NCBI RefSeq assembly: GCF_000411555.1
Contig: NZ_KE150486.1
Coordinates: 1-64,000, forward strand
From: Atopobium sp. oral taxon 199 str. F0494
GTDB taxonomy: Bacteria; Actinomycetota; Coriobacteriia; Coriobacteriales; Atopobiaceae
Direction of reading: 5' to 3'
DNA: 64,000 nucleotides
Of this stretch, positions 25,914-34,688 are shown piece by piece (the first letter of the stretch is position 1; the number at the start of each line of letters is the position of its first letter). The notes beneath the pieces were generated by a model that had not been told where the DNA came from, ran no database searches, and saw only the letters and a program-made list of their open reading frames with translations. The position numbers were made by a program, and so were the translations under genes.

Positions 25914-28712
25914 ATGTCCGAAACCGCCCACACAGAAACCGCCACCACAGACGCTGCTCGCACAGACGCCCACACAGACGTCGCGGCCGGTGCTTCCCGC
26001 AGGACCATCGCGGTCATTGACGGCAATTCGCTTATGCACCGCGCGTTTCATGCCATCAGACAGCCCATGTCCGCTCCCGACGGTACGCCCACTGGCGCGC
26101 TTTTTGGCTTTTTCAATATGTTCATCAAGATGGTCGAGTCCTTTAAGCCCGATGGCGTTATCTGCGCGTTTGACAAAGGAAAACCGCAGGTTCGCATTGA
26201 CATGCTCCCGCAGTACAAAGCTCAGCGTCCTCCTATGGACGATGCTCTTCATGTGCAGTTTCCTATCGTAAAAAATCTACTTCGGACGTTGGACATTCCC
26301 GTATGCGAGCTTGAGGGCTGGGAGGGCGATGACATCCTGGGCACGCTGGCTCGCCGCGGTGAGGAAGCCGGTTATGAGATGCTCCTCTTTACGGGAGACC
26401 GCGATATGTATCAGCTCTCGACTGAAAACGTCAAAATTGTGTCTACGCGCAAAGGCGTGTCCGACGTTTCCATTATGACCCCTGAGTCCGTGGCCGACCT
26501 TTATGCAGGCATTACTCCCGCCCTGGTGCCGGATTTTTACGGACTCAAGGGAGACTCGTCCGATAACATCCCCGGAGTTCCCGGAATCGGTCCTAAAAAG
26601 GCCGCTCAGCTTATTGTAGAGTACGGCAGCTTGGACGAGGTGCTGGCCCACGCTGATGATGTCAAGGGAAAAATGGGCGAGAACCTGCGCACACATAAAG
26701 AGGACGCCCTGCTCTCGCGCAAAGTTGCCACGATTCGAACGGACGCTCCGATAGCCATCAATCTTGCCGACGCAAAGTTCCCTACGTTTGATCAAAATGC
26801 TGTTGTCGCGGCCTTTTCAAAGCTGGGATTTACCGGTATGACAAGGCGGTTGGCGCGTATGGCTGGCGAGAAGGGCGGACTTTCCACAGCTCCCGAGGGC
26901 GAAGAAGCTTCTGTCCCAGCGGCGCTTGCGCTTCCCGAAATCCTTGAGGCTGACGATGCCAATACGGCTTTGGCGGCGTCACTGGCGCGCGCGGAATGGC
27001 TGGGTGTCGCCCTTGATACCGGCAAACAAGACGGCTCGCTTTTTGGACTTGAACACACGCTGTGGGTTGCGACTTCTTCTCATCTGCTGAAGTTTGAGGA
27101 TGATAACGCGACCTCGGCGTTGTTGCGACTGTTTAAGGAAGGCAAGGTTGCAGCAGGAGACGTAAAAGAGCTTCTGCACGACGTGAGTCCCGTGGACTCC
27201 TCGGAACCTGAGTCTTTCGATCCTGATACGTTGGCTGCCGAGCGCATTTTTGATACGGGCGTAGCTGCCTATCTGCTTGAGTCTGACCGTTCGGATTTCG
27301 CGGTTCCCGGTTTGGTAGAGCGCTACTTTGGCGTGGAGCTTCCTGACGGCGCCGACAAAGTCACCGGTAAAGATGCTGGCAAAGGTACCAACAAAGGTAC
27401 CGACAAAGTTCCCGCTGCCGCTTTTGAAGCGAATGCTGTCCGCGCGCTTTCCAAAGTGCTATGTACAAAGCTTGAGGCCGACGGCTCGCTTGAACTTTTT
27501 AAGACCATTGAGATGGGGCTGCTTCCCGTACTTGCCGCGATGGAGCGTCGCGGATTGTATGTAGATCCTGCGAAGCTCAAAGAACAGTCTGTTGATCTCG
27601 GAGAAGATATCGCTTCTCGCGTAGCTCGCATTCACGAGGCGGCGGGTGAAAACTTCAACCTTGATTCACCAAGCCAGCTGAGCCATGTGCTTTTTGACGT
27701 GCTGGGTTTGCCGACATTCGGGTTGAAAAAAACACGTTCGGGATTCTACTCAACCAACGCCAAGGTACTTGCCGATCTGGCGGATGAGTATCAAATCGTC
27801 GCTGATGTACTTGAGTATCGTGAGCGCGCCAAAATCAAGTCGACGTATCTGGATGCGTTACCCGCACTGATCCGTGGCGACAAGCGCGTCCATACCACCT
27901 TTAATCAGACGGTGGCGGCAACGGGTCGCCTTTCGAGTTCCGATCCGAATTTGCAGAACATTCCCACCCGCTCCGAGTTGGGGCATCGCGTGCGCACCGC
28001 GTTTACCGTTCCTCAAGATCATGTATTTCTCGCGTGCGATTATTCTCAGATTGAGCTTCGTCTTTTGGCGCACCTTTCGGCTGATGAGCACCTGGTAGCG
28101 GCTTTTAATTCGGGCGCGGATTTCCATGCAGCAACCGCTTCACGCGTTTTTGGAGTGCCCGTGGAAGACGTTACCCCGGAGCTTCGCAGCCGCGCAAAGG
28201 CCGTCAACTTTGGCATCGTGTACGGGCAGCAGGCATACGGTTTGGCTACCTCCCTTAAGATTCCGCGTTCTGAGGCTCAGGATATGATTGACAGGTACTT
28301 CGCAGCATATCCGGGGGTCCGGGCGTATTTAGACGAGTCAGTTCGCATAGCGCACAAGAAGGGCTATGCTGTCACTATGTACGGACGCAAGCGCCACATT
28401 CGTGAGTTTGCGCAGCATAATCGCCAGCTTATTGCCTTTGGTGAGCGTACTGCTATGAATCATCCCATGCAGGGAAGCGCCGCTGACATCATTAAAATTG
28501 CTATGATTCGTGTCGAGAAGCGCCTGCGCGAGGAATCGCTTGCCTCAAAGCTCATCTTACAGATTCATGACGAACTCGATCTTGAGGTACCGAATGCCGA
28601 AATTGAAACGGTTTCCCGGTTGGTAAAGGAAACGATGGAAGGCGTAACAACGCTCAAAGTGCCCCTCATAGCCGATGTTTCATATGGCCCAAACTGGGCA
28701 GAGGCTAAGTAG
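25914..28712 (+). CDS. polA: DNA polymerase I, proofreading domain degenerate
   Basis: 932 residues. The 5'-3' exonuclease domain (about 30-330) starts at [15 protein letters not shown], with [11 protein letters not shown] and [19 protein letters not shown]. The middle 3'-5' exonuclease-like domain keeps LDT but lacks the catalytic glutamate (LDTGKQD where E. coli has DTE) and the later YxxxD site, so proofreading is probably absent, as in many Gram-positive Pol I proteins. The polymerase domain (about 520-932) has [25 protein letters not shown] and [10 protein letters not shown]. Oddities are a Thr/Ala-rich 28-residue head and a Lys/Gly/Thr-rich linker (about 480-500) encoded by small DNA repeats. 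RBS GGAGAGG. Confidence 0.95.
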   Translation: MSETAHTETATTDAARTDAHTDVAAGASRRTIAVIDGNSLMHRAFHAIRQPMSAPDGTPTGALFGFFNMFIKMVESFKPDGVICAFDKGKPQVRIDMLPQYKAQRPPMDDALHVQFPIVKNLLRTLDIPVCELEGWEGDDILGTLARRGEEAGYEMLLFTGDRDMYQLSTENVKIVSTRKGVSDVSIMTPESVADLYAGITPALVPDFYGLKGDSSDNIPGVPGIGPKKAAQLIVEYGSLDEVLAHADDVKGKMGENLRTHKEDALLSRKVATIRTDAPIAINLADAKFPTFDQNAVVAAFSKLGFTGMTRRLARMAGEKGGLSTAPEGEEASVPAALALPEILEADDANTALAASLARAEWLGVALDTGKQDGSLFGLEHTLWVATSSHLLKFEDDNATSALLRLFKEGKVAAGDVKELLHDVSPVDSSEPESFDPDTLAAERIFDTGVAAYLLESDRSDFAVPGLVERYFGVELPDGADKVTGKDAGKGTNKGTDKVPAAAFEANAVRALSKVLCTKLEADGSLELFKTIEMGLLPVLAAMERRGLYVDPAKLKEQSVDLGEDIASRVARIHEAAGENFNLDSPSQLSHVLFDVLGLPTFGLKKTRSGFYSTNAKVLADLADEYQIVADVLEYRERAKIKSTYLDALPALIRGDKRVHTTFNQTVAATGRLSSSDPNLQNIPTRSELGHRVRTAFTVPQDHVFLACDYSQIELRLLAHLSADEHLVAAFNSGADFHAATASRVFGVPVEDVTPELRSRAKAVNFGIVYGQQAYGLATSLKIPRSEAQDMIDRYFAAYPGVRAYLDESVRIAHKKGYAVTMYGRKRHIREFAQHNRQLIAFGERTAMNHPMQGSAADIIKIAMIRVEKRLREESLASKLILQIHDELDLEVPNAEIETVSRLVKETMEGVTTLKVPLIADVSYGPNWAEAK

Positions 28713-28752
28713 GCTGATTTTGGTGGACAGAAAAAACTCAGGTGCGGCAGAT

Positions 28753-29232
28753 ATGATGCACGTGGTCGCGTACACAGACGGCGCCTCCCGAGGTAATCCC
28801 GGACCGGGTGGGTACGGCGCTGTTTTGGTCTATGTCGATCCTTCCGGCGCTCGTCATACTCGTGAGTTTTCTCAGGGATATCGTGTCACGACTAACAACC
28901 GGATGGAGCTTTTGGGGGTAATAGTTGCGCTTGAAGCGCTCAAACACCCGTGCTGCGTTGAAGTACACTCCGACTCAAAATACGTGGTCGATGCCTTTAA
29001 CCAGGATTGGATATCCGGATGGATCCGCCGCGGTTGGAAGACGTCCAACAAGCAGGATGTGAAAAACGTTGATCTCTGGAAGCGCCTGTTAGCGGCAAGC
29101 GCTCCTCATGAAGTACGGTACCTGTGGGTAAAAGGTCATGCCGGAGAGCCGCTCAATGAGCGCTGCGACGAGCTTGCAACTACAGCCGCTGATGGCCAAG
29201 ACCTTCTTGAAGATACAGGCTTTCTCGCTTAG
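28753..29232 (+). CDS. rnhA: Ribonuclease HI
   Basis: Cleaves RNA in RNA-DNA hybrids, such as lagging-strand primers. The sequence [18 protein letters not shown] has the first catalytic aspartate. [16 protein letters not shown] has the glutamate, [12 protein letters not shown] the second aspartate, and [18 protein letters not shown] the histidine and last aspartate. About 159 residues. The start is uncertain between two adjacent ATGs (28753, 28756); the frame is open back into polA. It lies just 40 bp after polA, and the two enzymes act together in primer removal. Confidence 0.93.
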   Translation: MMHVVAYTDGASRGNPGPGGYGAVLVYVDPSGARHTREFSQGYRVTTNNRMELLGVIVALEALKHPCCVEVHSDSKYVVDAFNQDWISGWIRRGWKTSNKQDVKNVDLWKRLLAASAPHEVRYLWVKGHAGEPLNERCDELATTAADGQDLLEDTGFLA

Positions 29233-29272
29233 TTGGGTAAAATCAAATTTTGCTTAGCTTGATAAAACCCAA
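29233..29272. terminator. Hairpin between convergent rnhA and MATE genes
   Basis: TTGGGT..ATCAA (29233-29246) pairs with TTGAT..ACCCAA (29259-29272), with an A-rich internal loop. It directly follows the rnhA stop and could serve both strands, but T-runs are short. Confidence 0.45.
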
Positions 29273-29286
29273 TGGCACCATCGTTT

Positions 29287-30651
29287 TTATCGCGTTGTAT
29301 CCAGATGACGCACAGGTATGCCGTTAAAGTGCTTGTTGCGTATGTGAACCAGAATGGCAATGCTGGTAATTACCGTGAGGATAGTGCCGACTACAGGAGC
29401 ATACCAGAGAGCGTTAAGACCAAACGGGGCGAGAAGCGCAATGGCGGTAACCGGAAAGACAAAGGTTGCCAGTACGCTGATGACGCTTGAGATCTTGGTT
29501 AGCTTCAGCGCGATGACAAATTCCTGCGTGCAGAAATAGATCCAGTTGATGCACAGCGCGCCGGAAAAAGTGCGCAAAGCGGGAACGGCCATAGCAAACA
29601 GCTCCGGTGTCGCGTCGGGAATGAAGAGATGCACCAGCAGTTCAGGACAGAGGAACATAAGCGCCGCGGAAGTTAGGCCGATAAGACCGCCCGCAATAAA
29701 AACGTAGCGAGTGAGAGCGATAACGCGATGCTTGTTTTTGGCGCCCCAGTTATAGCCAATGGCGGGCTGCACGGCGTCTGCTTCTCCGTAGACAAGAGGT
29801 GTGATAATACCTGCTGAAAAGAAAATGACGCCATATGTGGTAACAGCGTTTGCACCCCCAAGGGCCAGAAGCGTGGAATTCATGATGAGGCTGTAAATGC
29901 GGCCTGAAATGTTTTGCAAGAAAACCGCCAAACCGTTGGCGCAGACTTCGCGCACAAGCTCCCATGAAAAATGCGGAGGTACAAACTTGAGAATTTGCTT
30001 GTTGTGTAAGAACGGCCACATGCCGAATACCGCGGAGAAAAGCATCGCGATGCAGTAGCCAAGCGCTGAGTATGCTACATCAAGGCGAAGGACGGCCAAG
30101 AAAAAGAATTCAAGGACGGTGCCGAGAATAGCGATGATGAAGCTCAGCATCATAGAGCGGCGAATCATGCCGCAGATCTTGAGGAAGTTATCGGCGGCGT
30201 AGTTGATAGATATGAGCGGCAAAAAGGAGGCGTAGACACGCAAATAGATCGATCCCTGTTCAACGAGTTCTCCCTTTGCGCCCAGAAGAATCAAGATACC
30301 CGGCGCAAAAAGAAAGAATATGGCGCCCAGTACAAAGCCGCCGATATGGATCATGATGACCGAAAGGGTAAATACATCGTTCGCGCGGTCAAAATTATGT
30401 TTGCCATGCTCTACCGCAATGACGGCGGAGGAGCCAACGCCTACGAGGTCAGAAACGGCAAAGCTCATAATGACCAAAGGAAGTGAGATGGTAACCGCGG
30501 CAAAGGTATCAGCGCCGAGAAAGCGACCGACTAAGATGCCGTCGGCGGTATCGTAAAGCATGGAGGCGAGCATAGCGATGGCGCCGGGGATGGCGGCTCG
30601 CAAGAAAAGCTGAAGCGGGGGAGTTTCCGCAAAGAGTTTGTTCTGTTCCAT
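29287..30651 (-). CDS. MATE family efflux transporter
   Basis: 454 residues with about 12 membrane helices in two similar halves. LFLRAAIPGAIAMLASMLYDTADGILVGRFLG at the N-terminus is the typical MATE opening, and QPAIGYNWGAKNKHRV marks the second half. Family members export drugs or metabolites in exchange for Na+ or H+. The sequence fits the MepA-like branch common in Gram-positive anaerobes, but the substrate cannot be read from it. Start ATG 30651 with AAAGGG upstream. The 395-bp region upstream carries several dyads that may regulate it or the divergent gene. Confidence 0.92.
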   Translation of the reverse strand: MEQNKLFAETPPLQLFLRAAIPGAIAMLASMLYDTADGILVGRFLGADTFAAVTISLPLVIMSFAVSDLVGVGSSAVIAVEHGKHNFDRANDVFTLSVIMIHIGGFVLGAIFFLFAPGILILLGAKGELVEQGSIYLRVYASFLPLISINYAADNFLKICGMIRRSMMLSFIIAILGTVLEFFFLAVLRLDVAYSALGYCIAMLFSAVFGMWPFLHNKQILKFVPPHFSWELVREVCANGLAVFLQNISGRIYSLIMNSTLLALGGANAVTTYGVIFFSAGIITPLVYGEADAVQPAIGYNWGAKNKHRVIALTRYVFIAGGLIGLTSAALMFLCPELLVHLFIPDATPELFAMAVPALRTFSGALCINWIYFCTQEFVIALKLTKISSVISVLATFVFPVTAIALLAPFGLNALWYAPVVGTILTVITSIAILVHIRNKHFNGIPVRHLDTTR

Positions 30652-31046
30652 AACACCCTTTCGTAGTATCGTTCAAGAAGCATGTCCCATGTACCTGTCA
30701 AAGCAGTTGCCTTTGCACATGCAAATCGCAGCGCGGACATGAAGCGCAATACGAAAATGTGTTATTTCAAGAACATTACTCTTGATACTCCCTTCAAAAT
30801 CAATGCGATATACCGGTTGTTGCACCTATAAACACCATAGAGAAAGCGATGTTTATACAGGTAAATCACCTGTATGCCATAATAGCTTGCTATCATAGCA
30901 AAAAACAGGCGTCATACGAGGCAGATGTTGATTTATCTATAAAATGGTTCGGTTTGTGTGTATTGTGTCATGATAGAAGAGAACAAATACCTGTGTATTC
31001 AGCGCGTATACGCTAAAGATTAGAAGCGTTTCGGAAATGATGAGGC
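30652..31046. promoter_or_regulatory. Divergent intergenic region with two dyads
   Basis: No gene is seen. ATACAGGT (30855-30862) and ACCTGTAT (30868-30875) form a clean operator-like inverted repeat with a 5-bp gap. Just after it, TTGCTA/TAGCAA (about 30887-30901) forms a second hairpin followed by AAAA. TTGATT (about 30929) and TATAAA (about 30939) are AT-rich and may belong to a promoter for the rightward gene, but spacing is poor. Function inferred only from form and position. Confidence 0.5.
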
Positions 31047-32216
31047 ATGGATCAAGATAAGCAAAAAACGACAGATGAACGTGAAGTCGCCAAGCGCATT
31101 CGTGAGGGAGAAAAACTTCTCGCCAAAAGTGCGGAGGCTCTGAGCGCCGCGGCTTCAACAGCGGAGAAAGTCTTGATAGCCGAGAAGTGTGATTTTGCGG
31201 CAGAGCCTCAACACGATGATGTCAGAGCTTCCATTCCGAGAACGACCGCCCAGCATATGCTGTATTTCGTCTCATGGATCGCTCTGCTGTTTGGTGTTGC
31301 GGATATCGTGACGTCGCTCGTTTCGGGCAGCGCGATACTTATGGGCCTTACTCCGGCACTCCCAACCGATGTAACGCGGTTAGGCGGACATGTCTTGGGA
31401 GAGGGCAATCAGTACCTGCTGTTTTACGGTTTTGTGATTGCGCTTGGTCTTCTGCAGATGCTTACCGGGTTTCTGGGCATTCGCGCCGCGAATGACTCGT
31501 CAAAGGTCAATTCGTTTCTTGCGCTTTGCTATCTTGTCGCGCTCTTTTTGGTAGTTGTGACGCTGAGTGCATGGGGTGATGGAAAGCTCATTATTTTTGA
31601 TCCCATGGTTATTATCATCACCATCATATATGTGGGTATCCTCTCAAACCTTGGAGAACAGGTAAGACGTGAGTATGACGCGGGCGTCTCTGGAACAGTT
31701 TTTATGCGCTCACGCTACCAGCGAATTCTGCATTTTCTCGCTGTCGCTACAATTGGTGTCAATGCGGTCTACCTTATTGTGCTTGTGGTGCTTTTAGGCG
31801 TGGCTGATGTAGGCAACTACGTTCCCATGCTTAACACTGCCGATATTAAGGCGGTATTTGCCGGTGCAAATCCGCTTTCAATCCTCTTTGATGCTGCCTC
31901 GGCGCTGTTTACCCTCTTCGTGGTTCTGATTGCATTGAGAGGGTCAAATAACGCGCGTTTTATCAGACCCTTTGTTATTATTCAATTTTTGATAACGTCT
32001 TTGAATATCGCTGTCCTTGTCTGGAACGCTCTCGTAGGAGGTTTAACAAGCGTTCAGGCAGGCAGTGTGGTCACAGTGGTATATAACCTCGTTATGCTTT
32101 ACTTGGGAGTCCGCGTTGAGGAAGAATTGCCGGACAGCATATTGGCTCGGATTTTACCCCGTCTGCCTTTACGGTCTGTCTTTTTCAGAACTCCGTCCAA
32201 GAAACGCAGTCGTTAG
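31047..32216 (+). CDS. Membrane protein with internal duplication, function unknown
   Basis: 389 residues. A charged, possibly coiled-coil cytoplasmic head (about 1-65, EREVAKRIREGEKLLAKSAE) is followed by about 8 membrane helices. The helices fall into two similar groups of four: FYGFVIALGLLQMLTGFLGI-RAANDSSKVNSF in the first half aligns by eye with FDAASALFTLFVVLIAL-RGSNNARFIRPF in the second. This suggests an ancient duplication. I do not recognise the family. It stands alone between the divergent MATE gene and the convergent dipeptidase gene. The start codon at 31047 has only a weak GGAAATGATGAG upstream. Confidence 0.7.
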   Translation: MDQDKQKTTDEREVAKRIREGEKLLAKSAEALSAAASTAEKVLIAEKCDFAAEPQHDDVRASIPRTTAQHMLYFVSWIALLFGVADIVTSLVSGSAILMGLTPALPTDVTRLGGHVLGEGNQYLLFYGFVIALGLLQMLTGFLGIRAANDSSKVNSFLALCYLVALFLVVVTLSAWGDGKLIIFDPMVIIITIIYVGILSNLGEQVRREYDAGVSGTVFMRSRYQRILHFLAVATIGVNAVYLIVLVVLLGVADVGNYVPMLNTADIKAVFAGANPLSILFDAASALFTLFVVLIALRGSNNARFIRPFVIIQFLITSLNIAVLVWNALVGGLTSVQAGSVVTVVYNLVMLYLGVRVEEELPDSILARILPRLPLRSVFFRTPSKKRSR

Positions 32217-32324
32217 ACAGCACGCGCCCGCCAGACGCATTGCACTTGTAGCCCTTGCGTCCAGCGGGACATGGCGTGTCCAGTGAATCATAGCGCGCTC
32301 GTCAGTACAGTACACTCACACTAA

Positions 32325-32401
32325 GCGAGCGTTAGGCAACACCTGTGATTCCAAAGGCGTCATTGAAGGCGTTATCGGTGTTTAGACTGCCTAACACTCG
32401 C
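32325..32401. repeat. 77-bp imperfect inverted repeat between convergent genes
   Basis: GCGAGCGTTAGGC (32325-32337) pairs with GCCTAACACTCGC (32389-32401), 12 of 13 positions. AACACC (32338-32343) pairs with GGTGTT (32377-32382). Loop about 33 bases. It lies in the roughly 210-bp gap between the membrane-protein gene and the dipeptidase gene and may terminate or stabilise either mRNA. Confidence 0.65.
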
Positions 32402-32428
32402 ATGGTTTGCGTTCTTCTCAGCAAGGCG

Positions 32429-33862
32429 TTAGAGGTCAAGCTCCATAAGCCGTGCAATGCTCACAATGTAGATCTTCAGGGCGCGACGGAGCCATTCTTC
32501 GGAAACGCCTTCGTCGGGACCGTGTTCCGCGCCTACCCATGCTGGGATTGTATCGACTTCCGCGCGTTCAACGGGACCGAAAGCAACAGCGCGCTTGAAA
32601 TGGCGGGCATAGGTGCCACCGCCGATGACAAACGCTGTGCCCTCGTGGCCGGTGTATTCGTGATATGTATCGAGTAGTGTGGCGATTTCAGGGGAGTTGG
32701 GATCAATATAGAAGGGGACTGCGTCCGAAAGCACGCGGAACGTGCAGCCATACTCCTTTCCGAGGCTGGTCATAGCGGTGGTCAGAGCTTCTCCGGTGGT
32801 AGAGGTGGGATAGCGAGAATCCACGGTCTGAACAAAGCGACCGTCAACTGTGCGGACGGTGCCGGAAATACAGGTCAGAGGGCCAAACTTATCGTCAGCG
32901 CTTTGAATGTTTGCGCTTGTGCCGTCTGTCGTGGAACAAAGCCGCGCGGAGAAATTGAGGAAGATACGCTCAGCATCGCTGCAAAGATTGTTTTCAAGCA
33001 GGTACGCGTCGAGCAGACCGATAGCATTTACCGTGCCCTCAGGCATAGAGGCATGACCGCCCTTGCCATGAGCTGAAATGCGGGCAAGAGGTCCCTGCTC
33101 GTCTGCGCCTGCGTCCTCGATGTCAATGTGAGGTGCATCCGGTAGCTTTGAGGCGTCAGCGCGCACGAGAGCGCAGGCAAGACCCGGGATGGCGTTGGGA
33201 ACCGTGCCGCCGTCAAGCTCAAGGATTTTCTCGCCGGCAATGGCATCGGAAGTAAACTCCGCATGATAGACGCCCTTCTCGCCGCAGATAAGCGGAAATT
33301 CCGCATCGGGCGTAAAGCAAAATGCCGGCTCGGGATAGCGCTCGAGGTAGTAAGGGACATCGCCCATGCCGGTTTCCTCGTTATTGCCCACGATAGCGCG
33401 CAGGGTGTAGGGCAAGAGCTTGCCAGTTTTCTTGACGTGTTCAACAAAAAAGTGAGCAGCCCAAAGAGAAAGCACAAACGGGCCTTTGTCGTCCAAAACA
33501 CCACGTCCGAGCAGGTAACCGTCTTTGCGCGTCACGTCCAGCGGGTCAACAGTCCAGCCCAAGCCCAGCGGCACAATGTCGGTGTGGGCGATTGTGGCGA
33601 TATACGTTTTTGACGCGCCGGGAAGGTCTCCGAAACCAAGGTATCCATCGACGTTGGTGGTCTCAAGACCCAAGCGCTCTGCCAGCTCAAGGCCGCGACG
33701 CAGCGCTTCGTAGGACTTTGGCCCCCACGGCTTGCCCGGTTCGGCGGCAGAAAGATCTTCGACGGATTCTACTTGCACAAGGTAGCGGATATCTTCAACG
33801 ATTGTTTCCCAATTTTCATCAACATAGGCTTCAACATGTGACTTGAATGCTGCGTCGTCCAT
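32429..33862 (-). CDS. PepV-like Mn/Zn dipeptidase (peptidase M20, Sapep type)
   Basis: 477-residue cytoplasmic metallopeptidase of family M20A that releases amino acids from dipeptides. Metal ligands and catalytic residues appear in order: IAHTDIVPLG (His, Asp), GRGVLDDKGPF (bridging Asp), GNNEETGMGD (general-base Glu and ligand Glu), TPDAEFPLI (Asp) and GGTYARHFKRAVAFGP (last His). The lid-domain insertion and length fit PepV/Sapep rather than the shorter DapE. Start ATG 33862 with AAGGAG 5 bases upstream. Single gene; the neighbour on the other strand is divergent. Confidence 0.93.
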   Translation of the reverse strand: MDDAAFKSHVEAYVDENWETIVEDIRYLVQVESVEDLSAAEPGKPWGPKSYEALRRGLELAERLGLETTNVDGYLGFGDLPGASKTYIATIAHTDIVPLGLGWTVDPLDVTRKDGYLLGRGVLDDKGPFVLSLWAAHFFVEHVKKTGKLLPYTLRAIVGNNEETGMGDVPYYLERYPEPAFCFTPDAEFPLICGEKGVYHAEFTSDAIAGEKILELDGGTVPNAIPGLACALVRADASKLPDAPHIDIEDAGADEQGPLARISAHGKGGHASMPEGTVNAIGLLDAYLLENNLCSDAERIFLNFSARLCSTTDGTSANIQSADDKFGPLTCISGTVRTVDGRFVQTVDSRYPTSTTGEALTTAMTSLGKEYGCTFRVLSDAVPFYIDPNSPEIATLLDTYHEYTGHEGTAFVIGGGTYARHFKRAVAFGPVERAEVDTIPAWVGAEHGPDEGVSEEWLRRALKIYIVSIARLMELDL

Positions 33863-33942
33863 AGCTTCTCCTTATATCCTTACAGGTAGCTGCGCGTTTT
33901 GATTAAAGCGCAAACTCTCAGGGAACAATAAGCAAGTTCAAG

Positions 33943-33948
33943 TATAAT
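33943..33948 (+). promoter_or_regulatory. -10 hexamer before the 33976 gene
   Basis: A consensus TATAAT precedes the ribosome-binding site GGAGGAGC (33962). No good -35 is present at 17 bp, so the promoter may depend on an activator or on flanking bases. The leader would be about 20 bases. Confidence 0.45.
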
Positions 33949-33975
33949 CGGGCGAAACGTCTGGAGGAGCTACAT

Positions 33976-34617
33976 ATGACGAAAAAAATAGGACGAACTC
34001 CCGCAATTCTGGTCAATGACATCGTTTTTGTGGTGCTTATTGCCGTAAGTGTCTTTTTCATACTGACTAAACCCGAAGAAAAGCCGAATGACGTTGTTTT
34101 ATTGATGACATATGCTTTGGCGCCAGCAATGCTTTGGTTTGCGGCGCTCGCGCTTATCGGGTTGCAGATTGCCAACTTTACGAATGTCCGGCTTTCGCGA
34201 GCGGCTCAGATTACCTTTCGTGTTCTGGCGGGCAGCATTTTTGGGCTGATGATCTTCTCGTCCGCGATTTTCGGCATTCCCGTACACGCTTTCAAAGTTC
34301 TCGTTTCGCTGCTCCTTCTTGTTGCGGTTATGGCGCCGATAATTCTGGGCGTCTTTGGTTTTCTCTATGGGCTCAGCTGGGCTCAGACTAAATCGTCTGG
34401 CGAGAAGAACCTTGCATCTCCAGACTCTCGTGCTGCTGATGGCGCCTCTGCAGACGAAAGTTCATCGGAGCCTGATGGCGTGCTGGTGTCTGGCACGTAT
34501 CACAAGACCCTCACGCAGGGCGAGTCTGTCGCCGCAAATACAACTTCCGCTAAAGACGGAGCTGCTGCCACAGGCGCGACTTCCGCCGAAGGTAACGCTT
34601 CGACCAAAGATGAGTGA
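33976..34617 (+). CDS. Four-helix membrane protein, function unknown
   Basis: 213 residues. Four predicted helices (about 11-30, 42-66, 76-98, 104-130) are followed by a hydrophilic tail of about 80 residues rich in Ser, Ala, Thr and Asp. The tail looks disordered. No family recognised. A good RBS (GGAGGAGC) lies 7 bases upstream of the ATG. It ends 71 bp before the MacB-like ABC gene on the same strand and could be an accessory protein of that transporter, but only position suggests it. Confidence 0.7.
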   Translation: MTKKIGRTPAILVNDIVFVVLIAVSVFFILTKPEEKPNDVVLLMTYALAPAMLWFAALALIGLQIANFTNVRLSRAAQITFRVLAGSIFGLMIFSSAIFGIPVHAFKVLVSLLLLVAVMAPIILGVFGFLYGLSWAQTKSSGEKNLASPDSRAADGASADESSSEPDGVLVSGTYHKTLTQGESVAANTTSAKDGAAATGATSAEGNASTKDE

Positions 34618-34688
34618 ACTAGAGGCGAGTAAACCAAGACGAGTGGATCACACTAAAACAGCACCTAGCGCTACTAAACGAGGCATCT

